Source: Uloborus plumipes
Taxonomy: Eukaryota > Arthropoda > Arachnida > Araneae > Uloboridae
Direction: 5' to 3'
Assembly (NCBI GenBank): GCA_038373865.1
Contig: JAXGGA010005186.1
Coordinates: forward strand, 1-64,000
DNA length: 64,000 nucleotides
Shown here piece by piece: positions 12,690 through 23,602 of the stretch. The notes under the pieces are model-generated. The model was not told where the DNA came from, searched no databases, and saw only the letters and a list, made by a program, of their open reading frames with translations. Made by a program: the position numbers and the translations under genes. Within the stretch, counting starts at the first letter, position 1. The number at the start of each line of letters is the position of its first letter.

Positions 12690-13200
12690 TGCACCACTGA
12701 TGTCGGAATTGGTTCAGCGCTGCGGGCAAGTTGGAGATGCTTTCCTAGATAGTTTGTTGTAATTCTAAAATTTACAACACACTCATACCTGGGCAATTCA
12801 CTTGGTATAGGATTATTTAATAGGAAACTCCAGATCCTTTTCTTTACTTATCAGAAATTATTTCATGCTGATGAGTCTTAAATTCAGCCGTGATGATCTG
12901 ACCGTGAGGAGGATCTGATTGTGGAGAGTTTGAACTAGATTTGGCAAGAGCATCTACGAACTCTTTACCAACAACATCACAATTAATAGGAATCTACTGT
13001 ACTGCAGGGTAAATTTGTGCTCTTCATCTATCAATGAATCAATGAGTAGCTATCATTCTAGAACAATGCTATTTTTTAAATGGCATAACCGAATACATAG
13101 CCCAGTATAGTTGCCTGTGACTGTGAGTCAGTGAAAATCCCAATGTTGGCTGTGTGCATGATGAAGCCTTAAAAATGGCTGTTTGAGGCAACAAAATGGG
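12690..13200 (-). pseudogene. LINE RNase H domain relic
   Basis: Read on the minus strand, two separated frames match the RNase H domain of Jockey/I-type LINEs. NIGIFTDSQSQATILGYV (plus-strand about 13090-13145) has the conserved TDSQ. CDVVGKEFVDALAKSSS (about 12925-12980) has the HCD-x-GNE-x-VDALAK pattern, with N for H and K for N. It runs on as DPPHGQIITAEFKTHQ to a stop at 12844-12846. Further on, NYLGKHLQLARSAEPIP resembles the post-RNase H region. Several stops and frameshifts lie between the blocks, so this is an old dead copy. No element ends were seen. Confidence 0.62.
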
Positions 13201-13269
13201 TTTGTCACTGGAAATCCATGCTGGTTGCACAGTACTGAGTTGCTGTAAAAGTGAATTTTGCCAGCTATG

Positions 13270-13639
13270 CACTCGATTTTCAATAAGTCAGATGTAGGAA
13301 AAAGTCATAAAACAATAAACTTTTTTTTTTCTAAACTTCTAAGCATCAGCATATATGTTAGTTGCCTTGCGAAAAGATGGCAAAGTAACGTAATTTTAAT
13401 CTGGTGTTCTCTATCTTTAAATCCCAGTTCAATAACTTTCAAAAAAGTCCTCATTCACAGAAGTAAAATTGCTTCTTCTCGTAAATAGATGATGATACTT
13501 GCTAAAACAAAGCAGACACATATGGTTTCATCCTTCCCTAACTCAAGAAGATGCGCTTAGGAAATTCGGTGTTTTCCCCGTTCGAAACAAAAAGTTTCAA
13601 AAAGAAGTGCGTAAAACTTTTCCCAAATTTTTCCTCAAA
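13270..13639. other. Non-coding sequence
   Basis: Nothing recognisable. It may include the degraded upstream part of the LINE relic. Confidence 0.4.
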
Positions 13640-14110
13640 TCAGTCACGTCCTAAAGCCCAGGATGAGGCGGAGGAGCAAAAAGACCGTATTGATTGAGCA
13701 AAGAAACGGCGCGAGAAGGGAAAGAGAAGAAGTGCCGAGGAGATCTGCATGTGGCTTAAAGAGGCTTTTCGCAGCTGCATATTATCGAGAGGAGTTAGGA
13801 CAGACACACCAATGCGGGTGGATCAATGGCATATTGATGGTCCCGCTATCAGACGCCAACATGTTTTCGCCCCTCTTCAGATTGGGCGCGCATCTGCATG
13901 CCAAGATTAGAGGCTGGCTCGCCCCCTCAACTTTTGTTTCAGCTCTTTTCTTCTATGTCCATGGCCTTTCCCCCTTTCGAGCCCATTCCATTCCGTCATC
14001 GGTTGAACTCCTCCACTTTCCATGTCGAACACGTGCCAGTAGAACAAAAGTATGGACAGCATTCCTTCGTTGTGTCGGAAACTATTGAAGGGCAGTGAAA
14101 GCAAGGGGAG
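13640..14110. promoter_or_regulatory. Balanced-composition island, candidate regulatory DNA
   Basis: Composition is clearly more balanced than the flanks. A 141-codon frame (13663-14088, plus) is open but its translation shows no domain or family resemblance, and a second frame inside it is also open for 66 codons. I read it as non-coding, possibly conserved, sequence. A lineage-specific exon is the alternative. Confidence 0.3.
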
Positions 14111-15039
14111 GTTGAAGAGGGAGAGGAGCGGAGGTCAAAAGGGATGATTCATATTAGAATATGTAGAATTGAATGTTCCGTGAAACATGGCTGATGTAAG
14201 GAATGTATACCTTTGTGCTACAAAGTTGCAAAAAGAAGAATAAATTTATAAATGCGGAAATTTGCAACAATTGCAGAAACATGTTTTTGGGTTTCAATGA
14301 ACGCCTCTTTCAATGTAGAAAAATGTGAGCTTAACTTTATATCCATAAGCTCACACTTATCTATTGAAAAGGGGACTCATTGAAATCTGTGTTTCATTTT
14401 ATTTCTGTAGATATCTTTTGAAGTTATGAGCAGTGGCTTATAGAAATAAAATTGAATGAAGTATGTCCCACTTTCTTGTTGTCAAATTGTTTCATTTGTT
14501 CATTCACAAGTAATTCAAAATGTATAGCTGAAGTGATGATTGAAAATGGTTGCAAGAACTCTTTTAGACTTCTCATCATTGGAACCTTTTGAACACCCTT
14601 TGCATAAGTATGACATAGGTTGGAAAAATGTAACGTTGCCTTAAGAAAAAAAAAATCTTAATCAAAAAGACTAAGATTTTAAACTACCAGTTAATCAGTT
14701 TTTAGCATCTTTTGTTATCAATAGTGCTGTGGAATCCAAGTATTCAGGAGCAATCCAGGTATTCAGGGGCATCAAAGGCGTTTTTTTTAATAAATTCTTT
14801 CAAAGAGTTAATAGCAAATTTTAAAGCAGCGTCTAAATACATTTCATTCTAATCTCATAATCTTTGCAATAAGTCAATTTTCTTGAAGTTATCACTTGAA
14901 AGTGCCCGTCAACCATTTTTTCCCTTCCTTTCAGTTGTAGTAGTTTCAATTTCTTCAAAGCAAATAAACTATCTGATTCCCTGAAGAGATTAAGTACATT
15001 ATATACGGTATAAGGTGCATAAATATGGCAAAGGGGATG
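14111..15039. other. AT-rich non-coding sequence
   Basis: No gene was recognised. A weak inverted pair is visible: CAATGAACGCCTCTTTCAAT (14296-14315) against AAAAGGGGACTCATTGAAAT (14368-14387). This may be part of a very old MITE. Confidence 0.45.
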
Positions 15040-15480
15040 AAAATGACAAAGCATGTACTTTTTACTCCATACACGCAGAGCTGAACACACAAGCGGCGCA
15101 GATGAACAAAAGCCGCTTTCAAAAATATTTTCCCTTTGCAGAAGAGGAGATGTTTTGGGTGATCCGTATCCCGCCTGACTGAGAGCCACTCATGCTATAG
15201 AAATCAAAGGCAGCATATCATCCAATCTTTACGGAATCATGGTTTCCGAAAATCCCTCTCCCCTGACCGGTGCACACATTTTTGGCCCATTATTCGAGGC
15301 ACAAAATCGTTAGAAGGGTGAGCCACGATCGATGATATTAGGGGAACAAAGGGAGGTTGGGAACCCAATAAATGTAGTTGGGAATAGATATACAACTGGG
15401 GGGAAATTTCCATAAGGGATGGATGATTGAGGTTGAAAAGCCCCAGCGCTAGAGGTAGGACTGAAAGTCTATTCTTTCTC
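15040..15480. promoter_or_regulatory. Balanced-composition island, candidate regulatory DNA
   Basis: Unique-looking sequence of balanced composition, with a C-rich stretch (15255-15270) and GATCGATGATATTAG at about 15328. No convincing coding frame crosses it, and there are no terminal repeats. The regulatory role is inferred from composition only. Confidence 0.25.
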
Positions 15481-17039
15481 CCGCTTTATCCCTCTCATAA
15501 TACTTGGGAAACCCCAGCGGGTGCGTTTTATGGATGCTTCCGGAGAGTAGGGTTTTTTTTTTAGCAACCTGATCATAGTCACGTGATGGAAAAAGCTTCG
15601 GAGTGTATTTTTATAATTCATTAGTGAGTGAAAATCACCAATGTCACGTAACACAGGTCTGTCCAAAAAACTGCAGGCAATGAAAAGATAGCTCTGGTAC
15701 AGAGGCTGTTTTCAGACATATCTGATTTAGGAAGAGGAGTAGAAGGAAAAGACCTATTGACTTCTAATGAGTTAATGTGCTTGCAGCATACTCAACTTTC
15801 TTAAGTTTGAATATTTTGTCCTCATTCTACACCTAGATATTATGCGCGCGCTGCATAGGGCACAGTTTAAATGAATTCACAACATTAGTAGAAATCGGCT
15901 TTCTGTTCAGGTACATGTATTTTTTTCTTAACATGAAAGTCAAAGTACTAAAATATAATTCCGCACACATTGTTCCTGTATATGAGAAGCATCTGTATAT
16001 GCAGACCTGTATATCCTGTATATGCAGATAAGGAATAAAAGAGTTTCGTCGAATGTTCTGCTCAACATTTTATTTAGGCGAAGCAAATCTAGATTTTTCT
16101 TTTTTTTTTGTTGTACTCTGTTACTTTTGTTTTTCACAGTGGACGTAGCTGTTGCGTTTTTGGTTGGGAGAAAATTAATTCTGACTTTGTTAAACTTTGC
16201 TAAGCTAATTCAGGGTTATTGATAAGTTATTATCATCAGCCACTGCTCATCTTATAACAAGCTGAATTCATTCATAGATGCTGACATTTTTGCTACAATT
16301 TTATTTATGCTATTTTGAGATTCATATAAAATTGGGAAAAACTTTTCGTAACGAAAGCCGCTGCACTTCAAAAAAGGCAATTACTGTTTTCCCATTTCTC
16401 CAAAAAGACCTTTTTTTTCTTTAACAGTTTTCTGTTATAGTGGTCATGAGGTTTAACAAACTAGACCAGTTTTCCACTCTCGTTAAAGTATTTTTCAGAA
16501 CAGATAGTATCTTCTTACCTACAAAGGTATAGCACTGGAAAACTTTTCTTATCTGACACCTGCCGTATTTGAAAGTAATCAAACCAAAAAACGTCCGGAG
16601 AAACAAACTATGGAACTATAGTATTCCGTGGAACATACCTTGGTAAGCAGTTGAAATTATGGCTTTCAAATATTTTTATTCAAAGGTTTTTTGTTATTTT
16701 CAACTTTTTGTTCTCGAGTATTCCTTCTTTCTTAACTAATTCAATTGATAGTTCTCATTCAATCCCGAGCAAACCGCTACCCAAATTCACTAACTTCAAA
16801 ATCTCCTTCTGAGAGGCGTGAACGAAACAAAACTGTGCTGGAAGCTACTCGAATAGAAAACCCCTCTTGTGTTCCGTAAAACTCAATATTCATTTTAATG
16901 AAGTTGCGAAACTCGAAAATTCTCAATTATGTTAGCTGCTTGAAAAGGCATGTATTCCAAGCCGGGCGTTGTTTACTGTGAAAATAAGGAGAAAAAGTGC
17001 AGTGCCTGGCAGGGAAAACAAAGTCTTTTACTAAATAGG
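15481..17039. other. Non-coding sequence
   Basis: No gene or element was recognised. A short local duplication, CTGTATATGAGAAGCATCTG and CTGTATATGCAGA, is at about 15976-16030. Confidence 0.45.
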
Positions 17040-17570
17040 AAGAGCGAGTGCATTTCCATGCATTCTACCCGATTCGATTTCAGTGAATCAGGAAATCTTA
17101 TCTCTGCAGTGGCACTGCATTCCTCTGAAGGATTCCCAAGTAGATTTCATTCGGCACAGGAGATACTACACGATATATTTGGAATCATCGCGGAACCGAA
17201 AACAAAATCAGCAGAAAATGTCCACCCTCCTGCATTGATGGCAACAATGTTTTCGGACTTGTTTTTTCATTCTTCATCTTCTTTCTTTCTTTCTCTTTTT
17301 TTGGTGCGTTGACAAGCCGCTGGTGAAAGGAAAAAATAAAAAGATAGAGAGAGAGAAAGAGAGGGACAAAAGAGAGCCTGTGAGTGCAGAGCAAATCGAA
17401 TTTGAGTTTGCCCGACTAATGAGCTAAGAGATGGCGATCAGGGGATATTAGCGGGTTAGGGTAAGGGTCGTTTGTCAACCTGCCCGGCCCTTTTATCGTC
17501 TGACTCACTTTCAGAATAAAAGTGGTCTCGCTGAAGCTTTATTTGCTGTTTGCGCCATTTCGTTTCTGTT
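17040..17570. promoter_or_regulatory. Balanced-composition island, candidate regulatory DNA
   Basis: Two balanced segments flank a T/C- and GA-rich simple repeat (17270-17365). The right segment contains CCGACTAATGAGCTAAG and CCCTTTTATCGTCTGAC; the TTTTATCG core resembles posterior Hox or Cdx sites. A 120-codon plus-strand frame ending at 17312 has no recognisable domain and ends in low-complexity Ser/Phe. The role is inferred. Confidence 0.3.
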
Positions 17571-17663
17571 TCTAATTTTCAAATTGCAGCCTTTTCTAAC
17601 ATTCAGGGGAGCATAATTTAATTTTATTTTGCTTCTTTACCGCACACACATACAGGTATATAC

Positions 17664-17696
<33 letters not shown>

Positions 17697-18229
17697 CAAT
17701 TAAAAAACTAAAAACAACTTCAGAAAGTTCTAATAGAAGAACTAATTCCTGTTAATTATTAAAAATTTTGGGCTCCACGTAACGCTTAAATGGGCAATAC
17801 AAAATAGAAAATTATATTTGAGGCATATTTCTCTGGAAAACATTATATGTCCGTTTTTTGAATAACTGCTTTGTTAATAAGAGTATAATATCTGCCAGAG
17901 GAGAAGCAAGATATTTTTTTTTAAAGAACTCCATTGTGGAAAAACTAAGGCCTAGACATTTTAGAAATACAGACGAAGATTGCACTTTCACTTGCATTTA
18001 AACATAAATTATGTTTTTGGTCCGGGTCCTCAAGGAGTAATAGGGTAACTTCTACAGATTCAGCTAGGAAAAAGAAAAAAAAAAGAGAGCTTCCAGTGGT
18101 AGAAGAGAAAAAAACAGTGTCCTGTTCATTTGGGGAGTCCTATTCAACCTAATTCAACCCTGTTACTGATTTAAAACGTAATAAGATCCATGGTTATTCA
18201 AAACCAAAAGATGCGCCGGATGAAAGATA
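17571..18229. other. AT-rich non-coding sequence with TTAG microsatellite
   Basis: No gene was recognised. A run of about six to seven TTAG units lies at 17669-17696. Confidence 0.6.
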
Positions 18230-18374
18230 GGGCCATGCTCCACATCAGCGTAAAGCAGAAAAATAAAGCAGAAGCGTAAAATGGATTAAAATAGTGTTCC
18301 TATGGAAAGTACCCGGATTTTCGGTTTCTGCCTTAGTTTTCGGTCGCGTTTTACGCTGACGTGGAGCATGGCCC
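18230..18374. mobile_element. 145-bp MITE, GGGCC family copy 1
   Basis: The element starts GGGCCATGCTCCACATCAGC and ends with its inverse. The terminal inverted repeats match over about 25 bp with one difference (A/G in CACATCAGC versus CACGTCAGC). A second copy at 38311-38453 is nearly identical inside. Ends beginning GGGCC and flanking ATA/TTA triplets suggest PIF/Harbinger, but the triplets are not identical, so the superfamily is uncertain. Confidence 0.82.
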
Positions 18375-18724
18375 TTACAGAACATCCTGTTTTTTGAGCG
18401 CGCTGAAAAGTAGTTTCCAGTTTCGGGATAGAACACACTGCCCATATTTTGGCTTTCAAAATCTGGACCGTGGGTCGCACCAACCAAGAAACTGGATCTC
18501 TAGTAAAGTCAGTGATAAACATTGAGCCTTGTATTCTCCGTAGATTGTCTGTCCCTTGGACCTTTTGGATATGGATCTGTGGACCTATCGGATGTTTATA
18601 AGATCTCTATGACCACTAGATTTTATGAGCACAGAACCTTCTGCCTGTCAAATCTTGTTGGTGTGGATCTTCTGTCCGTGGACCTTTTGGGTTTGGACTT
18701 TATAACCGGATTCAGTATAATACA

Positions 18725-18905
18725 GGTTTACAGAACAATATATTTATCATTATATTGTGGCTGCCGCTTATATGAATCACATTTGTTTTGAACAGGTTTG
18801 ATTTAATAAAGTGGCTGGTTCAATAAGGCTTTATATTGTTCTGTTTTTAGCAATTTGATTCATTAAAGTGGCTGATACAACTATCCAGTGATTCAATTAA
18901 CCGGC
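18725..18905. repeat. Imperfect repeat with inverted ends
   Basis: CAGAACAATATA at about 18733 recurs inverted as TATATTGTTCTG at about 18831. The unit TTTGATTTAATAAAGTGGCT is repeated as TTTGATTCATTAAAGTGGCT near 18854. It looks like a fragment of an interspersed repeat; the class is unknown. Confidence 0.4.
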
Positions 18906-19079
18906 ACCCATTGTAACATCAGGCTTCGTTAGAATATGTTTGTAAACATCCCCCTCCCCCAATCACAAGAGACGAAGATTAAAAAAAATATTGACTTAAA
19001 AAAAGGCAAGCAAAAAAAAACTATAAGAACAAATAACCTCCTACTGCTTTAAGATCAGTTAAATGATTTGCACCTCACT

Positions 19080-19430
19080 CAAAAGCATGGATTTGGGCAG
19101 ACAGCGAGTGGGTGGTCCACCAGACCCTAATTCATATCAATAAAGTCAGCAGACTGGCGTCTAGTCTCTTTTAAAAAGCCATATAATAAAGAAAGCTCAT
19201 AACCTCGGGTCACCTCAGAAGACACAAGATGCGAACATTTGTGGTCTATTTCCCCGCCCCTTTGAATTGCACTCGCGTGCCAAAACTGCTAAAGGGCAAA
19301 ACAACTTCTCTTATTCTTCACTCTTCAGCCATCATAAAGTGAAGGTTGACGATATCGCTTTTACGACCTACCTCAAGCTTCTTGCCGAAATGGGGGGCAT
19401 TCTGCTGTTTTACGTCACGTCAAGTGCACT
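19080..19430. promoter_or_regulatory. Balanced-composition island, candidate regulatory DNA
   Basis: Unique-looking balanced sequence with TTCATATCAATAAAGTCAGC (about 19130), CGCTTTTACGACC (about 19357) and TTACGTCACGTCAAG (about 19411, CRE-like). No open frame of note. A role in regulation is inferred from composition and motifs. Confidence 0.3.
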
Positions 19431-19807
19431 ATAGTGTCTTGATTTGTTAAAGTACTGCTTTTTATTTGATATGAGGTCAAAATTTATGCCTTTAAAAAGT
19501 ATAGTAGTTGTTAGCAAAAAATCTTGGGCAATGAATAAAGTTTTTTCAAAAAACTTGAGCAAAATTGAATATCTTTGTTGAAAGTGTGTGTGTATGTATT
19601 CACTTTTGATTTAATCATGAAGTGTTTCTTATTTCCGTTATTCCCGCACAGCGCAGGATTGCTGTCATAATTTTGGATAAGCAACTCATTAACAAAAGCT
19701 TTAAAAATTAAGTGAAAATAAACATAAGATTAAGAAAAAAAGAAGTGCAGCTGTATGCTGGTTTGACAGTTGGTTTTAGTTTTTTGCTTATCTGAAATAA
19801 AAGTATA

Positions 19808-19851
<44 letters not shown>

Positions 19852-20590
19852 GTGAGCAGTTTTTAAGCATAATTTAGTATTTATTTTAATTTTAGCTTCA
19901 CTAAGTTGTGTCAATATGATTTTTTTTTGTTCCGGTAATCTACAAATTAAATTGCATAGTGCCTTTATGTTTAGTATCATAAATAAAAATTAATGCAGGG
20001 CAAAGAAAACTGAAATAGAGGCATGAAAAAGTGTAAGCAATTCAGCAATTTGAAATCAATGAAACTTGGGTTCTTGGTTGTATGCTCCTACTTTAAAAAA
20101 TGTTATCAACTAATCACGCACATCTTAGCCATTTGTCGTTGTTATTAATACATCTGGTAGTCAGAATTTCTACAATGCTTATTTAAAAGGTACATACTGT
20201 AACTCGCCTAATTCCTTATCTCTGACCTGTCACTGTGAGCCGCAAGGGGCCGAGGGGTAGGAGAAATACAATAGGGAAGGAGGAGGTGAGCTGGACAGGT
20301 GATGACTGTCACTAGACCCAGGGAAAAAAAATTGTGCGAATGGGGAAACTTCTGTGATCGGGATGTTTGGAAGGATTTTCTCCCTCAAACTTCTACAAGG
20401 GAGAAAACTTTTTTGCTAAGTTGCTAGGCCTAACGATAAATTCTACATTGCCCTCAGCAGCTGGGGAAAGGACATTTTTTTTCCCCACCTTAGAACCAAA
20501 ACTTTATTTCTGTATACTGTTCTTACTTTATAAAGAAAACGTATCCTATGTATCAGACCAAAAATAGTTTCAATACATTAATATACTTAT
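19431..20590. other. AT-rich sequence with a 40-A homopolymer
   Basis: An uninterrupted run of 40 A lies at 19810-19849. It could be a retroposon tail, but nothing recognisable precedes it. A more balanced patch at about 20195-20320 contains GACCTGTCACTGTG and ACAGGTGATGACTGTC, resembling paired E-box/TALE motifs. No gene was recognised. Confidence 0.5.
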
Positions 20591-22034
20591 TAGTGATGCA
20601 ACGAATATTCGGCCTATTCGGCCCGTCCGCCGAATATTCGGCTTCGGCCGAATACCTATTTAACTATTCGGCCTTGGCCGAATTCTGTGCAAAAAAGTAT
20701 TTAATTTTAGCAATTTGAAAGTTTTAAATATTTTTAATTATTATTTTAATGTTAAATGGGTATTTTAATTGAAATCTTGTTTTCTATGATACTTTGCCAT
20801 TTTTGAGGGTATTCACTAATTTTATTGTCAACTTAAACTGCATGTACTACAAGCCTTGACCATCTTAACACATAAAATAAATCTATTCAAATCATAGGAT
20901 AAAGCAGAAAAACAAAGTGTTCTTTATCTTGCATATTACAAGGGTTGGTATACTTATTTTATCAAACTAATTCTTATACATAAAAGATTTAAATTGATAA
21001 AATATAAGCATAAATCATACATAAAACAATCGTCAGCTCTTTCTTTATCAAAATAAAATACGTATAAAAATGGAATAGTAATATGCTTCTTTCCAAATCT
21101 TTTATTTAAAAAAAATTGAATATGATAATTTAAAATATAAAAATAGCATTGTTAATTTCCCTACATAACATTTTAAAAATATTCTTTGCAATTGTGAAAA
21201 TCATATAGCTGAGTTTTTTCTGTGCACACAGATTATGATGCAAAAAACATTTTTAGGAGATAGGTCTCCTTTTTTTTCTTTTCTTAAAACTTTACCAGAT
21301 TTGGAAAATAAGTGTTACATTTGGTACATGTAGTGAACATCTTCTGAAATGCACTTTCTGGCCTGTTAAGATAGGTTAGGAAATTTAATTCTCATAACTT
21401 AAAACCATTTCGTTTTTCCAAATTAGGTTTCTAAGAACGATAACAGTCAGTTTTTCTCTTGGTGGCTACAGGGATAAAAGTCTAGATTTTTCTAAATATA
21501 ATAATATTTTCTGTACTGGAATACCTTCAAATATTAACACTTCTCATAGAGAAATATGGTTTGTTGCTGCCGATTTCGGTAAATATAAACACTAAATACA
21601 ATAAAAAGTTATATGATTCATTTCCATACTGAATAATTTCAGTTTATTTTTTCCCTTATTTATTTGGAAGAACTTTATGAATTACTTTTTTAGAAGCTTA
21701 AATATAGACCTCTGATCTTTAAGAACAATTGGTAAGGAAATACATTCTTCTTTGGTCTTCTTTTTTAGTAATTTTTTGGCCGAATATGACCGAATATTTT
21801 TAAAGATTGAACTAAAGCTACCATTTTCAAAAAAATTGCTCCAAATTAAAAAAAAAAATCTTTAATAATGTCTATTGAACTCATAACCATACAAAAGTAT
21901 ACTTTAAATCTAACATGAGCTTTGTTTATTAACAAAAACAAGTAAACTATTCGGCGGCCGAATAGCCGAATATTCGGCCTTGAGTTTGGCTGAATATTCG
22001 GTATTCTGCCAATTTATTATTCGCTGCATCCCTA
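20591..22034. mobile_element. Non-autonomous hAT element, family B
   Basis: The target duplication ATACTTAT is perfect on both sides (20583-20590 and 22035-22042). The element begins TAGTGATGCAACGAATATTC and ends ATTCGCTGCATCCCTA. Both subterminal regions are arrays of CCGAATATTCGG palindromes and CCGAATA half sites, for example at 20600-20690 and 21955-22015, with more near 21780. The 1444 bp between is AT-rich with no transposase. The end sequence is clearly related to that of family A (7475-8196). Confidence 0.92.
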
Positions 22035-22119
22035 ATACTTATAATTCATTTTCGGGTTAAGCATTTGATTTGAGACTTGATATGCAATCTAAAAAATGCT
22101 GTAGTCATTTTTACGATGA

Positions 22120-22350
22120 TAGTTTCAGTCTATATATATATAAAAATGGATGTGTGTGTGTTTGTTTACTGTATGTATGTTTGTTTGTTCCATATACAAA
22201 TTCAGTTTTCTTCGGATTTTTATCAAACTTGGTCACAGAGATTCCTCGATGCACAGAATTCACATGGGCGGGGTTTTGAAATTTAAAAAAAATCCAAAAA
22301 GCTCAAAATTCAAATTTTTTTGTCTCAAAAGAGCTTTCTTTTTTCAATTT
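22120..22350. repeat. GT-rich simple repeat and adjacent repeat-like segment
   Basis: A short TA run is followed by (TG)n and TTTG-rich sequence (22128-22190), then CGGATTTTTATCAAACTTGG. This layout resembles widespread arthropod interspersed repeats, as does 26440-26560, but no ends were identified. Confidence 0.35.
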
Positions 22351-22832
22351 TGAATAGGGTTGGGCATTTTGCTTGGGACAGTGGCAAAAACTTCTAAGAA
22401 TCGGCAAAAATGAAAAAAAAAAAAAAACTGACAAAACTAGAAAAATAGCTGGATAGCAAAATATTTACTAAAAAACAGAAAAATTGAAACAAATTATAAT
22501 TGTGAGTAAAATCAGAAAAATAATTTAAAATTTCATTGGTTTTTTATGAATAATTAAAATATTTTAAAATAATTGTTTAAAAAAAAACTTGAAATAGATT
22601 AGTAGAAAATGTTTCAAAACCTGTTTATGCTTTTCAGTTTCGGAAAAACAAATATGTATTCTCTAATTCTAGTGAAGAAATTTAATTGTGAACTTTTCAT
22701 CACTGATTACCTACTGTTTAATAGGAGTTAAAATATGTTTCCATCTCATCTCAGAGCAACAATCAGACATACATGTATAGGCCTCAGAACAGTGGTAAGA
22801 TAGCTAGGCCAGTTATATTGTGGGGTCAGGAG

Positions 22833-23229
22833 CAGGGCCCGATTAACCTCTGAAGTTAGGGGAAGCTCAGTCTCCTGTAGGGGCCCTCCACTTTTCGTTA
22901 AAAGAAAATTTTCGGAAAACTCACTAATGCTACAAAGATTATTCCTAAGGCCCAGCAAAATTGAGATTAAAGTTTAGCCTATATGCTACCATTATAATTC
23001 TCAGCAAATGAAGGTGGTTTGTCATTGAATAAGATTTATCACTTTGTAAAATTAGCATAAAAATCCAGAGAACACAGTTCTGCCAAACTGTATTGAACAA
23101 ATTATCTTTAAAATCGAATTAAAATGTGGGAACTGGAATTTTTAAGCAGTTTTCCTGTCCTTTTTGGGCCCTTTGAAATTTCTGAGGGGAAGCTCAAGCT
23201 TCCCGAGCCTTTTGGGTAATCAGGCCCTG
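22833..23229. mobile_element. 397-bp hAT MITE
   Basis: Target duplications GTCAGGAG at 22825-22832 and 23230-23237 are identical. Ends are CAGGGCCCGATTAACC and the inverse of CAGGGCCTGATTACCC, with inverted GGGGAAGCTCA copies just inside (about 22859 and 23187). CAGGG termini with an 8-bp duplication are diagnostic of hAT. There is no transposase inside. Confidence 0.92.
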
Positions 23230-23329
23230 GTCAGGAGGAGAAAATTTTCCCTCTCCCTTTGATTTAAAGAAATGAATGCGTTTACAAATAAATGGTTGTT
23301 GCTTTGGTTGTTAAATTAAACAAACGGTG

Positions 23330-23602
23330 TCATTCCGTGCTTTTCATATAGGACTCTATTAACGATCGGCTAACACCGTTCACGTCAAGTGAATGGTTTT
23401 TAGGGCCGAATTCAAGTGAAACACCATTTTTAACACCGTTTTTAATACTCTTAATATTGTCATCTTCAATTATTATAGATGCCTTACACTTGCTCTCCGC
23501 GCATTTCCAGTAGAGTTTACTTTTTACTTTTCTATTAATCCTATACATGTGATCTTGATAAATTAAAAGTTTGCCTCCCCGGCTCGATTCGATGTATCGC
23601 AC
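23330..23602 (-). CDS. FLYWCH-type zinc-finger reading frame
   Basis: An uninterrupted 90-codon frame encodes most of one FLYWCH domain. SSRGGKLLIYQDHMYRINRK is followed by YWKCAESKCKASI and, near residue 69, NHSLD. The pattern W-x-C-x(4)-C-x-A followed by a histidine fits the zinc-binding core of FLYWCH fingers. The frame opens at a GTG right after an in-frame TGA, with no good ATG, so the true start is unknown. It may be one exon of a larger gene, a fragment of a Mutator-like transposase (many carry FLYWCH fingers), or a relic. The absence of stops through the domain argues for youth or constraint. A more balanced stretch with no clear coding signal lies immediately upstream (23603-23800). 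Confidence 0.6.
   Translation of the reverse strand: MRYIESSRGGKLLIYQDHMYRINRKVKSKLYWKCAESKCKASIIIEDDNIKSIKNGVKNGVSLEFGPKNHSLDVNGVSRSLIESYMKSTE

Noticed and set aside
13663..14088. 141-codon frame as a gene
   Set aside because: No domain resemblance, no clear splice or start context, and another frame inside is open too; kept as a possible regulatory island.
17669..17696. TTAG run as an interstitial telomere
   Set aside because: The arthropod telomere unit is TTAGG; this is a four-base microsatellite.
18245..18522. Two minus frames of about 80 codons
   Set aside because: They lie across the 145-bp MITE, and a matching frame appears at 38264-38455 over the other copy.
19810..19849. Poly-A tail of a processed pseudogene
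   Set aside because: No recognisable coding sequence precedes it on either strand.
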